A stretch of DNA of 64,000 nucleotides from Sphingomonas sp. BK235 (GCF_004345855.1 NZ_SLXN01000004.1:248001-312000), one strand, 5' to 3'. Numbered from the stretch's first letter, positions 1-8,866 are shown. The notes: generated by a model not told the origin, from the letters alone. Numbers and translations are program-made.

Positions 1-4
1 CGGA

Positions 5-682
5 TCACGCGCCCGCCTCGGCGAGCATATAGCCGACGCCGCGCACCGTGACGATCTGCGCGGTCGCCCCCGCCTCGGCGAGGCGGCGGCGCAGCCGGTG
101 GACGCCGACCTCCACCGCGTTGGAGCCGAGCAGCTCCTCCATGCCGAACAGCTGCGCCTCGATCTGCGCCTTGGCGACGACGCGCTCGCGCCGCTGAATC
201 AGCAGCTCGAACAGCGCCAGCTCGCGCGCGTGGAGCACCGCGGGCACGCCGCCGACGCGCACCTCGCGCGTGGCGGGGTCGAAGCTGGTGTTGCCGCAGG
301 CGATCGCGCGGTCGGCGATCAGCCCGCTGCGACGGAGCAGCGCCTGGACGCGCGCGACCAGTTCCTCGGGCGCGAACGGCTTGACCAGATAATCGTCGCC
401 GCCCGCGGCCAGCCCGGCGACGCGATCGTCGACGCTGCCGCGCGCGGTGAGCAGGATCACCGGCGTGGCGTCGCCGCGCGCGCGCAGCCGCCGCGCGACG
501 TCGCGCCCGTCGCCGTCGGGCAGGCCGACGTCGAGCACCACCGCGGCATAGCTGCCGACCTCGAGCATCAAAAGCGCGTCCTCGGCGGTGCCGGCATGGT
601 CGCTGGCGAACCCCGCCGCGGCGAGCAGCCGGCGCAGCATGCCGACCAGCTCGTCATGGTCCTCGACGATCAGCAGCCGCAC
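5..682 (-). CDS. OmpR/PhoB-family response regulator
   Basis: Two-component response regulator of 225 residues. The N-terminal receiver has the acidic pair in IVEDHDE, a phospho-acceptor Asp at about 51 (VVLDVGLPDGDG), and the switch Thr and Lys in LLTAR and LVKPF. A winged-helix DNA-binding domain fills about 130-225 (VEVGVHRLRRRL, VRGVGYML). The start is a GTG giving VRLLIVEDHD, because the receiver begins there and the frame upstream is unrelated low-complexity sequence. The stop lies only four bases from the window edge, so a partner kinase, if present, would follow to the left. It diverges from the glycosyltransferase gene across about 105 bp. The target is unknown; the family assignment is secure. 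Confidence 0.93.
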   Translation of the reverse strand: MRLLIVEDHDELVGMLRRLLAAAGFASDHAGTAEDALLMLEVGSYAAVVLDVGLPDGDGRDVARRLRARGDATPVILLTARGSVDDRVAGLAAGGDDYLVKPFAPEELVARVQALLRRSGLIADRAIACGNTSFDPATREVRVGGVPAVLHARELALFELLIQRRERVVAKAQIEAQLFGMEELLGSNAVEVGVHRLRRRLAEAGATAQIVTVRGVGYMLAEAGA

Positions 683-787
683 GCGCCGCGCTCCCCCCGC
701 CGCGCCGTAAGGCTGGTGTAAGCCGGCCGGCCTAGCCCGCGCCGGAACGGGGCCGGTGCCCCGACGACGCGACCGAAGAGATCCACC

Positions 788-1990
788 ATGTCCACCATCG
801 TCACCCGGGTCCGCCCCAGCGCGCCCGCGCCCGCCGCCGCGCGTCCCCCGCGCATCGCGCTGTTCTCCGGCAATTACAATTATGTTCGCGATGGCGCCAA
901 TCGCGCGCTCAACCGCCTGGTGGCGGATCTGGAGGCGCGCGGCGCGACCGTGCGGGTCTATTCGCCGACCGCGCCCGAGCCCGCCTTCGCGCCCGAGGGG
1001 ACGCTGATCCCGGTGCGCTCGATCCGGCTGCCGGGGCGCGGCGACTATCGGCTCGGGCTCGGCCTGCCGCGCGGGGTGCGCGCCGACCTGCGCGGCTTCG
1101 CGCCCGATCTCGTCCATGTCTCGGCGCCCGACTGGACCGGGGTCGCGGCGCAGCGCTACGCGCGCGCGGCGCAACTGCCGCTGGTCGCCAGCCTGCACAC
1201 GCGCTTCGAGACCTATGCGGCCTTCTACGGCGCGGGGCTGATCCGCCCGGTGCTGGAGCGGCACCTCGACCGTTTCTACGCGCGCTGCGACCGCGTGCTG
1301 GTGCCGACGCTGCCGATCCTCGCCGATTTCGTCGCGGCGGGGGCGGGCGACCGCGCGCGGCTGTGGAGTCGCGGGGTCGACCGCGCGCAATTCGACCCGG
1401 CGCGGCGCGACCCGGCGTGGCGCCGCGCGCAGGGCATCGCCGACGATGCCTGCGCGATCCTCTTCTTCGGCCGGCTGGTGCGCGAGAAAGGCGTGGCGGT
1501 CTATGCCGAGGTGGTGGAGGCGCTCGCCGCGGCGGGCACGCGGGTGCATCCGCTGATCGTCGGCGACGGGCCGGAGGCGGCGTGGCTGCGACGCCGGCTG
1601 CCCGACGCGACGATGACCGGGCATCTCGCGGGGGACGCGCTGGGGCGCGCGGTGGCGAGCGCCGACATCTTCTTCAATCCCAGCGTCACCGAGGCGTTCG
1701 GCAACGTCACGCTGGAGGCGATGGCGGCGGGCTTGCCCACGGTGAGCGTCGACGTGGCGAGCGCGCGCGCGCTGCTCGCGGCGGACACCGGGCTGTTCTA
1801 CCCGCGCGACGCGCCGGCCCAGGCGGTGGAGCTGCTCGCGCGGCTGACCATGTTCCCCGACCGGCGCCGGCTGATGGGGCGGCGCGCGCGCGACGCCAGC
1901 GCGGCGTGGAGCTGGGAACGCGCCAGCGCGATGGTGTGGGACGCCTATCACGAGCTGCTCGGCGACCCCGCGCGCGCGGTGCCGCGATGA
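788..1990 (+). CDS. GT4-family glycosyltransferase
   Basis: Retaining GT-B fold glycosyltransferase of 400 residues, expected to move a sugar from a nucleotide donor onto a lipid or glycan at the inner membrane. The N-terminal acceptor half has the FSGNYNYVRDGANRALNRLV glycine-rich loop. The C-terminal half has the donor-site pattern FFGRLVREKG and the EX7E element in SVTEAFGNVTLEAM. The architecture resembles bacterial mannosyl/glucosyltransferases of the MgtA type, but donor and acceptor cannot be told from sequence. The ATG start follows a GAAGAGATC stretch. The stop overlaps the start of the next gene (ATGA), so the two are probably co-translated. Confidence 0.88.
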   Translation: MSTIVTRVRPSAPAPAAARPPRIALFSGNYNYVRDGANRALNRLVADLEARGATVRVYSPTAPEPAFAPEGTLIPVRSIRLPGRGDYRLGLGLPRGVRADLRGFAPDLVHVSAPDWTGVAAQRYARAAQLPLVASLHTRFETYAAFYGAGLIRPVLERHLDRFYARCDRVLVPTLPILADFVAAGAGDRARLWSRGVDRAQFDPARRDPAWRRAQGIADDACAILFFGRLVREKGVAVYAEVVEALAAAGTRVHPLIVGDGPEAAWLRRRLPDATMTGHLAGDALGRAVASADIFFNPSVTEAFGNVTLEAMAAGLPTVSVDVASARALLAADTGLFYPRDAPAQAVELLARLTMFPDRRRLMGRRARDASAAWSWERASAMVWDAYHELLGDPARAVPR

Positions 1991-2700
1991 GGCAGGCCGC
2001 GCGCGGGGCCGTTGCGCTCGCCGCGCCCTTGCTCGCCTGCACCCCCGCGGCGGCGCAGCAGGCGCCCGAGATCGCCGAGCCGATGGTGTTCGACCTCGTC
2101 CGCCCGCTCGGCGCCAGGAGCGGCGAGCTGGAGGTCAACACGCTGGCGCAGCGCGACGTCGCCGGCCCGCACCGCGAGGTGGAATGGGCGCCCGAGGTGG
2201 AGCTGGCGGTCGCCGACGGCTTGGCGGTGGAACTGGAGCTGCCGTTCGCGGGGCGGCGGCTGACCGACCTCAAGCTCGGGTTGCAGGGGACGTTCGGGCT
2301 GATCGACGGCGGGCGCGGCATCCACGGCGTCCAGTATCTCGGGCTGTGGAACCGGGCGGCGCGGCGCTGGGAGAGTTCGCTGCTGTACGTCGTCGGCTAT
2401 CGCTTCGGCGCGCGGGTCAGCACGCTCAGCATGATCGGGGTCGGCGACGTCAGCAGCGCGGGCGCGGCCGAGCGCGCGCTGCTGGTCAACCACACCAGCT
2501 TCTACGAGGCGGGCGACGACACCACCCTGGGGGTGGAGGTGAACGTCCGCGCCGGACGCGAGCGCGCGACGCTCGTGATGCCGCAGGTGCATCAGGCGCT
2601 GTCGCCGCGGCTCGAGCTCCAGGCCGGGATGGGCGCGCGGCGCGAGACCGGGGACGCGTGGCGGCCGCGCGCCGGGCTGCGGCTGGTCCGGGCGCTGTGA
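1987..2700 (+). CDS. Exported beta-rich protein, probable outer-membrane barrel
   Basis: A 237-residue protein starting inside the stop of the glycosyltransferase gene (ATGA overlap), so the two form one operon. Residues 1-22 form a Sec signal peptide with a hydrophobic core and a Cys (LLACTPAAAQQ). The cleavage site reads AAAQQ; the LLAC could also be a lipobox. The mature part alternates polar and hydrophobic residues, with repeated short strand-like segments ending in GLRLVRAL, as in small outer-membrane barrels. I do not recognise a named family. Linkage to a glycosyltransferase suggests an envelope role, which is inference. Confidence 0.72.
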   Translation: MRQAARGAVALAAPLLACTPAAAQQAPEIAEPMVFDLVRPLGARSGELEVNTLAQRDVAGPHREVEWAPEVELAVADGLAVELELPFAGRRLTDLKLGLQGTFGLIDGGRGIHGVQYLGLWNRAARRWESSLLYVVGYRFGARVSTLSMIGVGDVSSAGAAERALLVNHTSFYEAGDDTTLGVEVNVRAGRERATLVMPQVHQALSPRLELQAGMGARRETGDAWRPRAGLRLVRAL

Positions 2701-2728
2701 CTCGCGCGCCGGGATCCGCGCCGCCGTG

Positions 2729-2896
2729 TCAGACCGGCATCACATAGACCAGTCCCTCGCGCCCGACATGTTCGGCACGCCGCACCAGATAGCGCACGCC
2801 GTCGAACGCGACGACATCGCCGACGCAGGGCAGTTCCTCTTCCTCGCGCGCGCACAGGAAACCTTTGGGCACGTCACGGCAGTAAGTGATCTTCAT
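2729..2896 (-). CDS. Small conserved-looking hypothetical protein, 55 aa
   Basis: A short reading frame beginning MKITYCRDVPKGF and ending GREGLVYVMPV. It has few rare residues, a balanced composition and a beta-strand-like pattern (GDVVAFDGVRYLVRRAEHV), unlike chance frames in this GC-rich DNA. The centre resembles a small SH3-like or YgiT-like fold, but I cannot name a family. It lies downstream of the SapC/halogenase genes in the same direction. No clear Shine-Dalgarno sequence precedes the ATG; instead a perfect 6-bp inverted repeat sits three bases upstream (2900-2913). Confidence 0.6.
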   Translation of the reverse strand: MKITYCRDVPKGFLCAREEEELPCVGDVVAFDGVRYLVRRAEHVGREGLVYVMPV

Positions 2897-2899
2897 GGC

Positions 2900-2913
2900 G
2901 GTTACACGTAACC
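2900..2913 (-). promoter_or_regulatory. Perfect inverted repeat just before a small ORF
   Basis: GGTTAC-AC-GTAACC is a perfect 14-bp palindrome ending three bases before the ATG at 2896, where a ribosome-binding site would be. It could be a protein-binding operator or an RNA hairpin limiting translation. The symmetry is seen directly; the function is inferred. Confidence 0.4.
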
Positions 2914-2992
2914 AACCGCGGCGCGACCACGAAGGTCGTTAAGGATCTTCTGTCGCGACCGCGTGACCACTTCGGCACAGATCGGCTCTCGC

Positions 2993-3733
2993 TCACGCGA
3001 GCTCGTCCGCCGCCACGTGCAGCGCGGCGATGCGGGCGCCCGCGCCGCTCGCGTCATGGAGCTGGCGCAGCCGCTCCAGCTGCGCCAGCGACGCCGCGAT
3101 CACCGCCGCGGCGGCGAGCTGGCCGCCGCGGTGGAGCGTCACCACCGCCGCCTCGTCGAGCGCGTGCAGCGCGTCCTCGTCGATCGTGTAGAGGCCGTCG
3201 AGGCGATGCTCGGCGCCGTCGTCGAGTCGCAGCGCCAGCCCGAGCGGGCGCAGCAGCCGGTGCGCGGCGAGCGCGTCCGCCAGCGCGCGCGCCGCGGCGA
3301 CGTCCGCGACCAGCCGCTCGAGCCCGCCGCGGACCTCGTCGACCAGCGCGGTCGGAGCGCCCGCCGCGATCAGCATCGTGCCGTCGCCGCGGAGCGCGGG
3401 CTCGGCCTCGTCCACCGCCAGCCCGCCCGCCCCGGCGGGATCGAGCCGGAAGGCGCCGAGCAGCAGCGCGCGCGGCAGATAGGTCGCGTGGAACCGCCCC
3501 CCCGCCACGAACAGGTTGCGCGGCGCCGCCAGCCCCATCAGCGCGACCGGGTTGAAGCGGCCGGTCTGCGCCTCCTTGGCGAGGCACAGCGGCATGTCCG
3601 CCGCGGCGAGCGCCAGCTCGCTCAGCCCGAGCTGCGCGATCCGCTGGCCCGCGCCCGCGCCCGCCGCCGCGGCGGCGGGGTCGAAGCGCATCGCGGCGTG
3701 GCGGCGCGGGTCGAGCGCGACGAGCGCGCTCAT
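2993..3733 (-). CDS. SapC-family protein
   Basis: A 246-residue protein resembling the SapC family (Pfam PF07277), often found beside halogenase-like flavoenzymes and TonB receptors in Caulobacter, Xanthomonas and sphingomonads. Recognisable parts are the early HAAMRFDP stretch, the central LAAADMPLCLAKEAQTGRFN block, ALMGL, and YLPRALLLGAFRLDP. There is no signal peptide or membrane segment, so it is probably cytoplasmic. Its biochemical role is not known to me. The start MSALVALDPRR overlaps the halogenase stop by four bases (ATGA), implying translational coupling. The ~25 Ala/Gly-rich residues around FDPAAAAAGAGAG are a low-complexity linker. Confidence 0.82.
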   Translation of the reverse strand: MSALVALDPRRHAAMRFDPAAAAAGAGAGQRIAQLGLSELALAAADMPLCLAKEAQTGRFNPVALMGLAAPRNLFVAGGRFHATYLPRALLLGAFRLDPAGAGGLAVDEAEPALRGDGTMLIAAGAPTALVDEVRGGLERLVADVAAARALADALAAHRLLRPLGLALRLDDGAEHRLDGLYTIDEDALHALDEAAVVTLHRGGQLAAAAVIAASLAQLERLRQLHDASGAGARIAALHVAADELA

Positions 3734-5301
3734 ACCACCTGCAACCCGTGCTCGCGCACCGCGCGGAGCAGGTCGCGATGGCGCGGCAGCCGCTGCACCG
3801 CCTCGGCGCGCAGCCGATCGGTGCGCGCGATCATCCGCCGCGCCAGCGCGCTCTCCGGCGCGGCGGGCGCCACCGCGGCATAGTCCGTCGCGAAGCCCAT
3901 GCCGTGCAGCACATATTGGTAGCTCGGCCAGGAGAACACCTCGCGCGCGTGCGCGAAGTCGTGCGGCGCGGGCGGATGCGTGCGCCACAGCGCCAGCCGC
4001 TCGTCCAGCCCGTCCGGCCAGGTCGCGGGCGCGGCATGGTCGCGCCAGAAGTCGGTGTCGGTGCGGCGCGTGATGGCGTAATGCAGCTTGAGGAACTCGA
4101 TGATGCGCGCCCAATGGTGGGTAAAGGCGTGGTTGAACTGCCGCGCGGCGACGCGCATCGCGCCGCGGGTGCGCGGCAGCCGGTCCGCGATCGCGTCCAT
4201 CGACGCCTCGATCAGCATCAGCGCCGACGCCTCGAGCGGCTCGATGAACCCGGCCGAGAGGCCGACCGCGACGCAATTGTTCTGCCAGAAGCGCTCGCGG
4301 TGTCCGCCCTCGATGGTGATCCGGCGCGCCACCAGCGCGTCCGCGGCGGGGCCGATGTAGCGCCGCAGCGCCGCCTCGGCGGCGTCGTCGCTGGTGTGCG
4401 CGCTGCTGTAGACATGGCCGACGCCGCGCCGCGTCCACAGCCCGATGTCCCAGATCCAGCCCGCCGGCTGCGCGGTGGCGACGGTGTGGCAGGCGATCGG
4501 CGCGTCCTCGCTGTCATACGGCACCTGGAGCGCCACCGCGCGGTCGGCGAACAGCACGTCGCCGCAGCCGCGGAACGGCACGCCATAGACGCCGCCGATC
4601 AGCAGCGCGGCGAAGCCGGTGCAGTCGACGAACAGGTCGCCCGCGACCATGTCGCCATCGGCGAGGACGAGCGCGGTGATGTCGCCGTCCGGCGCCTGGT
4701 CGACGCGCGCGACGTCGCCGATGACGTGGCGGACGCCGAGCCGCTCGACCGCATGGTCACGCAGCAGCGTCGCGAACTTGCCCGCGTCGAGGTGATAGGC
4801 GTAATTCGCCTGGCCGACCCATTCGGGCATGGTGATCGCCTTGGGCGCGAGCCCCGCGTCGCACAGCGCCGCCTGGAAATCGACCCAACCCGCGAAATCC
4901 TGCGCGCCGGGCGTGTCGGCCTGCGCGCGCCAGTGCGGCGCGAGGTCGAGCTCGGTCGCGCCGGCGGGCGGGTTGAGCGGGTGATAATAGCCGTCGTCCG
5001 GCGAATCGTCCGCCCAGCCGACGAACCGCGCGCCCTGTTTGAACGCCGCGTCACAGCCGCGGACAAAGTCCGTCTCAGTAATTCCGATCTTCGCCAATGT
5101 GTTACGCATGGTCGGCCAGGTCCCCTCACCGACCCCGACGGTGGGGATGCGCGCCGATTCGACCAGGGTCACCGTAACAGGACTGCCGCTGCGCTGCGCC
5201 TGGGCGGCGAGCCGACAGGCCGCGATCCACCCCGCCGAGCCCCCGCCCACCACCACCACTTGGCGCACGGCGCTATCGTCATGGCGTTGATTGTCTGACA
5301 T
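3730..5301 (-). CDS. Tryptophan-halogenase-like flavoprotein
   Basis: A 523-residue flavin-dependent halogenase-family protein. The FAD-binding site is VVVGGGSAGW at about 17-25, followed by the family block GVGEGTWPTMRNTL. The Lys equivalent to the catalytic Lys79 of RebH/PrnA is present at about 88 (DAAFKQGARF), and the FIEPLEAS active-site segment is at about 352. The family WxWxIP signature reads WIWDIG at 282-287, so the Pro is replaced by Gly. The start follows a strong GGAGGAGG site. It is the first gene of an operon with SapC and diverges from a TonB receptor. Real halogenation is unproven: these receptor-linked members may act on an imported compound. Substrate unknown. Confidence 0.87.
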   Translation of the reverse strand: MSDNQRHDDSAVRQVVVVGGGSAGWIAACRLAAQAQRSGSPVTVTLVESARIPTVGVGEGTWPTMRNTLAKIGITETDFVRGCDAAFKQGARFVGWADDSPDDGYYHPLNPPAGATELDLAPHWRAQADTPGAQDFAGWVDFQAALCDAGLAPKAITMPEWVGQANYAYHLDAGKFATLLRDHAVERLGVRHVIGDVARVDQAPDGDITALVLADGDMVAGDLFVDCTGFAALLIGGVYGVPFRGCGDVLFADRAVALQVPYDSEDAPIACHTVATAQPAGWIWDIGLWTRRGVGHVYSSAHTSDDAAEAALRRYIGPAADALVARRITIEGGHRERFWQNNCVAVGLSAGFIEPLEASALMLIEASMDAIADRLPRTRGAMRVAARQFNHAFTHHWARIIEFLKLHYAITRRTDTDFWRDHAAPATWPDGLDERLALWRTHPPAPHDFAHAREVFSWPSYQYVLHGMGFATDYAAVAPAAPESALARRMIARTDRLRAEAVQRLPRHRDLLRAVREHGLQVV

Positions 5302-5369
5302 AATTACTCTGCCTCCTCCCCCGGTCGCGCACCATGCCGATCTTTGTGACCGATTCTGGTTGTATTTGT

Positions 5370-5381
5370 CGGATATATCCG
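5370..5381. promoter_or_regulatory. Palindrome in the halogenase/TonB-receptor divergent promoter
   Basis: CGGATATATCCG is a perfect 12-bp palindrome roughly midway in the 125-bp space between the divergent halogenase and receptor starts. It is AT-rich in its centre against a GC-rich background. The position suits an operator controlling both directions. No regulator gene lies next to it. Confidence 0.4.
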
Positions 5382-5426
5382 TGAGAATGGCGCCACAGCA
5401 CAGGCAAAACAAGCGTGGCTGTTAAA

Positions 5427-8291
5427 ATGGGGAGGATGACGGTGGCGACCAGCTTTCGGCAAGTGACGGCGCGTGCTTTTCTTTTCTCGGGCGGGATGGG
5501 ATGCGCGATCGGCGCGCTCGTCGCGGCCACACCGGTGCTGGCACAGACTGCGCCCGACGCACCGCCCGCGCAATCCGCGCCCCCCGGCCAGACCGACAAT
5601 GCCGCCGAGGACATCGTCGTCACCGGCATCCGCGCCAGCATCGCTTCCTCGGCGGCGCAGAAGCGCGACGCGGTCGGCATCCTCGACGCGATCTCGTCGG
5701 AGGACCTGGGCAAGTTCCCCGACGCCAACGTCGCCGAGTCGCTCCAGCGCATCCCGGGCGTCGCGATCGACCGCACCAACGGCGAGGGCGCGCAGGTCAG
5801 CGTCCGCGGCCTCGGGCCGGCGTTCAACACCGTGCTGTTCAACGGCCGCAGCTTCGCCAGCGACAATTACAACCGCGCCTTCTCGTTCGACCTGATCCCG
5901 GCCGAGCTGATCAGCGGCGCGCAGGTCTACAAGACCGCGCAGGCCCCGCTGCAGGGCGGCGGCATCGGCGCGACCATCAACGTGCAGACGCCGCGCCCGC
6001 TCGCGCTCAACGGCTTCAAGGCGATCGTCACCGGCAAGGCGCTGTACGAGAAGAACAGCGAGAAATTCACCCCGCAGGGCTTCGGCCTGATCAGCAACAC
6101 CTTCGCCGACGGCAAGCTGGGCCTGCTCGCGTCGGTGTCGTACCAGCGCCGCATCGCGCAGATCGCCTCGGTCAGCAACGACGGCTATCTGCCCAACAGC
6201 TCGGTCGGCCCGAACGACGATCCGATCGCCACGGGCGTCTACGCGCCGCGCAACTTCAACGTGAACCAGGCGCGCGACGTCCGTACCCGCCTCGGCGCCA
6301 CGGTGGTGGCGCAATATCAGCCGACCGACGAGCTGACCTTCACGCTCGACGGCCTGTACAACAAGTTCAAGAGCGACTCGAAGACACGCGCGCTCGGCGC
6401 CTGGTTCGAGCCGACCAGCTACACCGACGCCACGATCGACGACAATCGCACCGTCACCGCGCTCACCACCAACGGCAACGCCGACTTCATCTCCTCGGGC
6501 GCGCTGCGCGAGACGACGACCTGGGAGGGCGGCTTCAACGCCGAGTGGAACCCGGCCAACAACTTCAAGATGGTGATCGACGCCTCTTACTCGCGCGCCA
6601 AGAACGCGGGCGGTGGTGGATCCTATTTCACCGTGATCGGCACGCCGACGCCTTATTCCTTCACCCAGGCGCAGGGGAACGGCATCCCCACGGTCAACGG
6701 CTTCGCCGACGGCGTGCTGACCAACCCGGCGCTGGGCCGCACCCATATCGCGGGGATCAACGGCAACGACGTCACCGAGAAGGTGCAGGAATATCGCTGG
6801 AACAACGAGTGGAAGCCGGGGCTGGGCGTGTTCCAGACGGTGCGCTTCGGCCTGATGAGCACGACGCGCGACAAGAGCAACGTCGCGATCACCTCGGGCG
6901 ACGACGTCGGCTGCGTCTATTGCGGCTATCCGACGCTGGCGGACTCGTCGCTGCTGTCGCCCTTCACGGTCAAGGGGCTGGGTGCGCCGAGCGGCGCGGT
7001 GCCGACCACCTTCCTCACCTATGACGCGTTCCGGTATCTCAACTTCCTCGCCAGCCCGGCGGCGACCTCGGCGCTCGACACGAAATACGGCCTCGCGCCG
7101 GGCACGACCGCGGCCCGCTATGCCGCGACCAACGGCTATGCGGTCGCGCCGCAGCCGGGCACGCGGGTGAAGGAGACGGTGTGGGCGAGCTACGCCGACG
7201 TCGACTTCGCGGGCGAGCTGGGCAGCATGCCGTGGCTGGTCAATGTCGGGGCGCGCTACGAATATACCGAGCTGACCTCGTCGGGCAGCCAGCGCCAGCT
7301 CGTCGACCTGACCCCGACCCAGGGCAACCCGCCGACCGACCCGACCATCTATGTCGGCGTCTTCGCCAGCCCGACCGGCACGCCGATCTCGCAGAAATCG
7401 TCGTACAGCAACTTCCTGCCCGCGCTGAACGCACGGCTCAACTTCACGCCGGAACTGCAGGTCCGCTTCGCCGCCTACAAGACGCTGACCCGGCCGGCGA
7501 TCGGCGACCTGGCGCCGAGCCTCGACATCGGCACCTTGCGCCCGGCGACGCTGACCGCGAGCGGCGGCAACCCCAACCTCAAGCCCTATCAGGCCAAGAA
7601 CCTCGACCTGTCGCTGGAATGGTATCCCACGCGCACGACCACGCTGTCGGCGGCAGTCTTCTACAAGAAGGTGGACGATTTCATCATCCAGCTGTTCGGC
7701 GACGAGCTGTTCCCGATCCGCAACGCGGGCAACGCGCAGGGCGTCGGGCTGCCGGTCGGCGGGCTGATCGTCGACCAGAACACCGCGCGGTTCAGCGTGC
7801 GCCGGCCGCGCAACGCCCAGTCGCTCGACATCAAGGGGCTGGAGCTCAACCTGGTCCACACGCTCGACTGGCTGCCCGGCGTGTTCAGCGGCCTGGGCGT
7901 CCAGGCCAACGCCACCTTCGTCAGCACCAACCGCGACTTCGACACCAGCCAGGTGGGGCAGTCGTTCGCCGCGGAGGGGATCGGCAACTCGCAGAACGCC
8001 ACGGTCTTCTACGAGAAATACGGCATCTCGGCGCGCATCGCCTATAACCGCCGCGAGCGCTTCCTGCGCGAGCTCGCCGGCGGCGCGGGCAACGAGCCGA
8101 TCTTCGTGCGCGACTACGGCCAGTTCGACGGCAGCATCGCGGTGAACGTCACCCCGTTCGCGCAGGTGTTCGTGGAGGGCACCAACCTGTTCAACGCCAA
8201 ATATTACACCACCGGCCGCTTCGACAACCAGCTGCTGCAATATCAGAACTTCGGTCCGCGCTACGACGCGGGGGTGCGGTTCTCCTTCTGA
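5427..8291 (+). CDS. TonB-dependent receptor
   Basis: Outer-membrane TonB-dependent receptor of about 954 residues. A signal peptide ends near PVLAQ. A TonB-box-like DIVVTGIR and the plug follow (ISSEDLGKFPDANVAESLQR, VRGLGPAFNTVLFNGR), then a 22-strand barrel ending in YDAGVRFSF. The plug motif is typical of sphingomonad and caulobacter receptors for carbohydrates and other organic nutrients. Starts are possible at GTG 5415, ATG 5427 and ATG 5436. I chose 5427 because the GGGGAGG at 5429-5435 abuts the third and cannot serve it. It diverges from the halogenase/SapC operon, a conserved arrangement suggesting that the enzymes modify or sense the imported ligand. The ligand is unknown. Confidence 0.93.
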   Translation: MGRMTVATSFRQVTARAFLFSGGMGCAIGALVAATPVLAQTAPDAPPAQSAPPGQTDNAAEDIVVTGIRASIASSAAQKRDAVGILDAISSEDLGKFPDANVAESLQRIPGVAIDRTNGEGAQVSVRGLGPAFNTVLFNGRSFASDNYNRAFSFDLIPAELISGAQVYKTAQAPLQGGGIGATINVQTPRPLALNGFKAIVTGKALYEKNSEKFTPQGFGLISNTFADGKLGLLASVSYQRRIAQIASVSNDGYLPNSSVGPNDDPIATGVYAPRNFNVNQARDVRTRLGATVVAQYQPTDELTFTLDGLYNKFKSDSKTRALGAWFEPTSYTDATIDDNRTVTALTTNGNADFISSGALRETTTWEGGFNAEWNPANNFKMVIDASYSRAKNAGGGGSYFTVIGTPTPYSFTQAQGNGIPTVNGFADGVLTNPALGRTHIAGINGNDVTEKVQEYRWNNEWKPGLGVFQTVRFGLMSTTRDKSNVAITSGDDVGCVYCGYPTLADSSLLSPFTVKGLGAPSGAVPTTFLTYDAFRYLNFLASPAATSALDTKYGLAPGTTAARYAATNGYAVAPQPGTRVKETVWASYADVDFAGELGSMPWLVNVGARYEYTELTSSGSQRQLVDLTPTQGNPPTDPTIYVGVFASPTGTPISQKSSYSNFLPALNARLNFTPELQVRFAAYKTLTRPAIGDLAPSLDIGTLRPATLTASGGNPNLKPYQAKNLDLSLEWYPTRTTTLSAAVFYKKVDDFIIQLFGDELFPIRNAGNAQGVGLPVGGLIVDQNTARFSVRRPRNAQSLDIKGLELNLVHTLDWLPGVFSGLGVQANATFVSTNRDFDTSQVGQSFAAEGIGNSQNATVFYEKYGISARIAYNRRERFLRELAGGAGNEPIFVRDYGQFDGSIAVNVTPFAQVFVEGTNLFNAKYYTTGRFDNQLLQYQNFGPRYDAGVRFSF

Positions 8292-8298
8292 CGCGCGC

Positions 8299-8319
8299 CG
8301 GGCGCGGCGATCGCGCCCG
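8299..8319 (+). terminator. Stem-loop after the TonB receptor
   Basis: CGGGCGCG, a 5-nt loop, then CGCGCCCG make a perfect 8-bp stem seven bases after the receptor stop. It has no T-run, so termination would be weak or assisted. Confidence 0.4.
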
Positions 8320-8333
8320 ACCGGATCAGTGTC

Positions 8334-8365
8334 ACGGCCGGCGTCCGGGAACGGGCGCCGGCCGT
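8334..8365 (+). terminator. Second stem-loop after the TonB receptor
   Basis: ACGGCCGGCG and CGCCGGCCGT form a perfect 10-bp stem around a 12-nt loop, followed by only two T. It is probably the main transcript end of the receptor gene. Confidence 0.5.
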
Positions 8366-8866
8366 TCGCGTATGCGCGGTTGACAGCGCGCATTCCGGAA
8401 CATAACGAGTACGAAGGCGGAGCGGACGCACCGCCGGGCTGGTGTGAGTCGCGCGTGCCGGCCACCATATATGGGTGATCGCCGCGTCGGCCTCATCAAC
8501 ATAGCCGATTTACCCACAGAAAAGTTGCGGCGCGGGCGCGGCCACGGGCTGGTCTCGCTGGCCCGTTCTGGTTAGGATGCGCGGGTCGTCAGAGGCGCGT
8601 CGCGACGGCGCGACCGGTGCGCGCGGCGACGATGCCCGCAGCGACGATGGGGCGAAGGGAGACGCGCGGTGCGCCGCAACGACGAGCAGCAAGGCAGGGG
8701 AGACGCGGCGCCGCGCCATCGCCCGCGCGCGCGCCGTTCCGTCGCCGCGGCGGCGCGAATCGACGCGGGGCGGCACCGCCTCGGCGGCACCGCTCCGGGT
8801 CACGCGCGCCGCGGCGCGGTCCGGCCCGGGTCCGTCCCGCCCCCGGATGGAGCGGGACCGGCGCGA
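8366..8866. other. Gene-poor stretch with no supported feature
   Basis: About 500 bases between the receptor terminators and the DUF2171 gene. Open frames here are Arg/Ala/Pro-rich on all strands and lack ribosome sites, so I call no gene. A patch at about 8465-8515 (CATATATGGG, TTTACCCACAGAAAAG) is noticeably less GC-rich and might hold a promoter or the remains of a gene. Confidence 0.4.

Noticed and set aside
5304..8468. A long open frame on the minus strand, over 1000 codons
   Set aside because: It lies opposite the TonB receptor. Its composition is Arg/Ala/Gly/Val-rich with no domain, and it is a by-product of GC-rich codon use in the real gene.
8471..8575. A 34-codon plus-strand frame starting MGDRRVGLINIADLPTEK
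   Set aside because: Less random-looking than its surroundings, but with no ribosome site and no recognisable family. Too weak to call a gene.
8510..8803. A 97-codon minus-strand frame
   Set aside because: Arg/Pro/Ala-rich low-complexity translation with no motif or plausible start.
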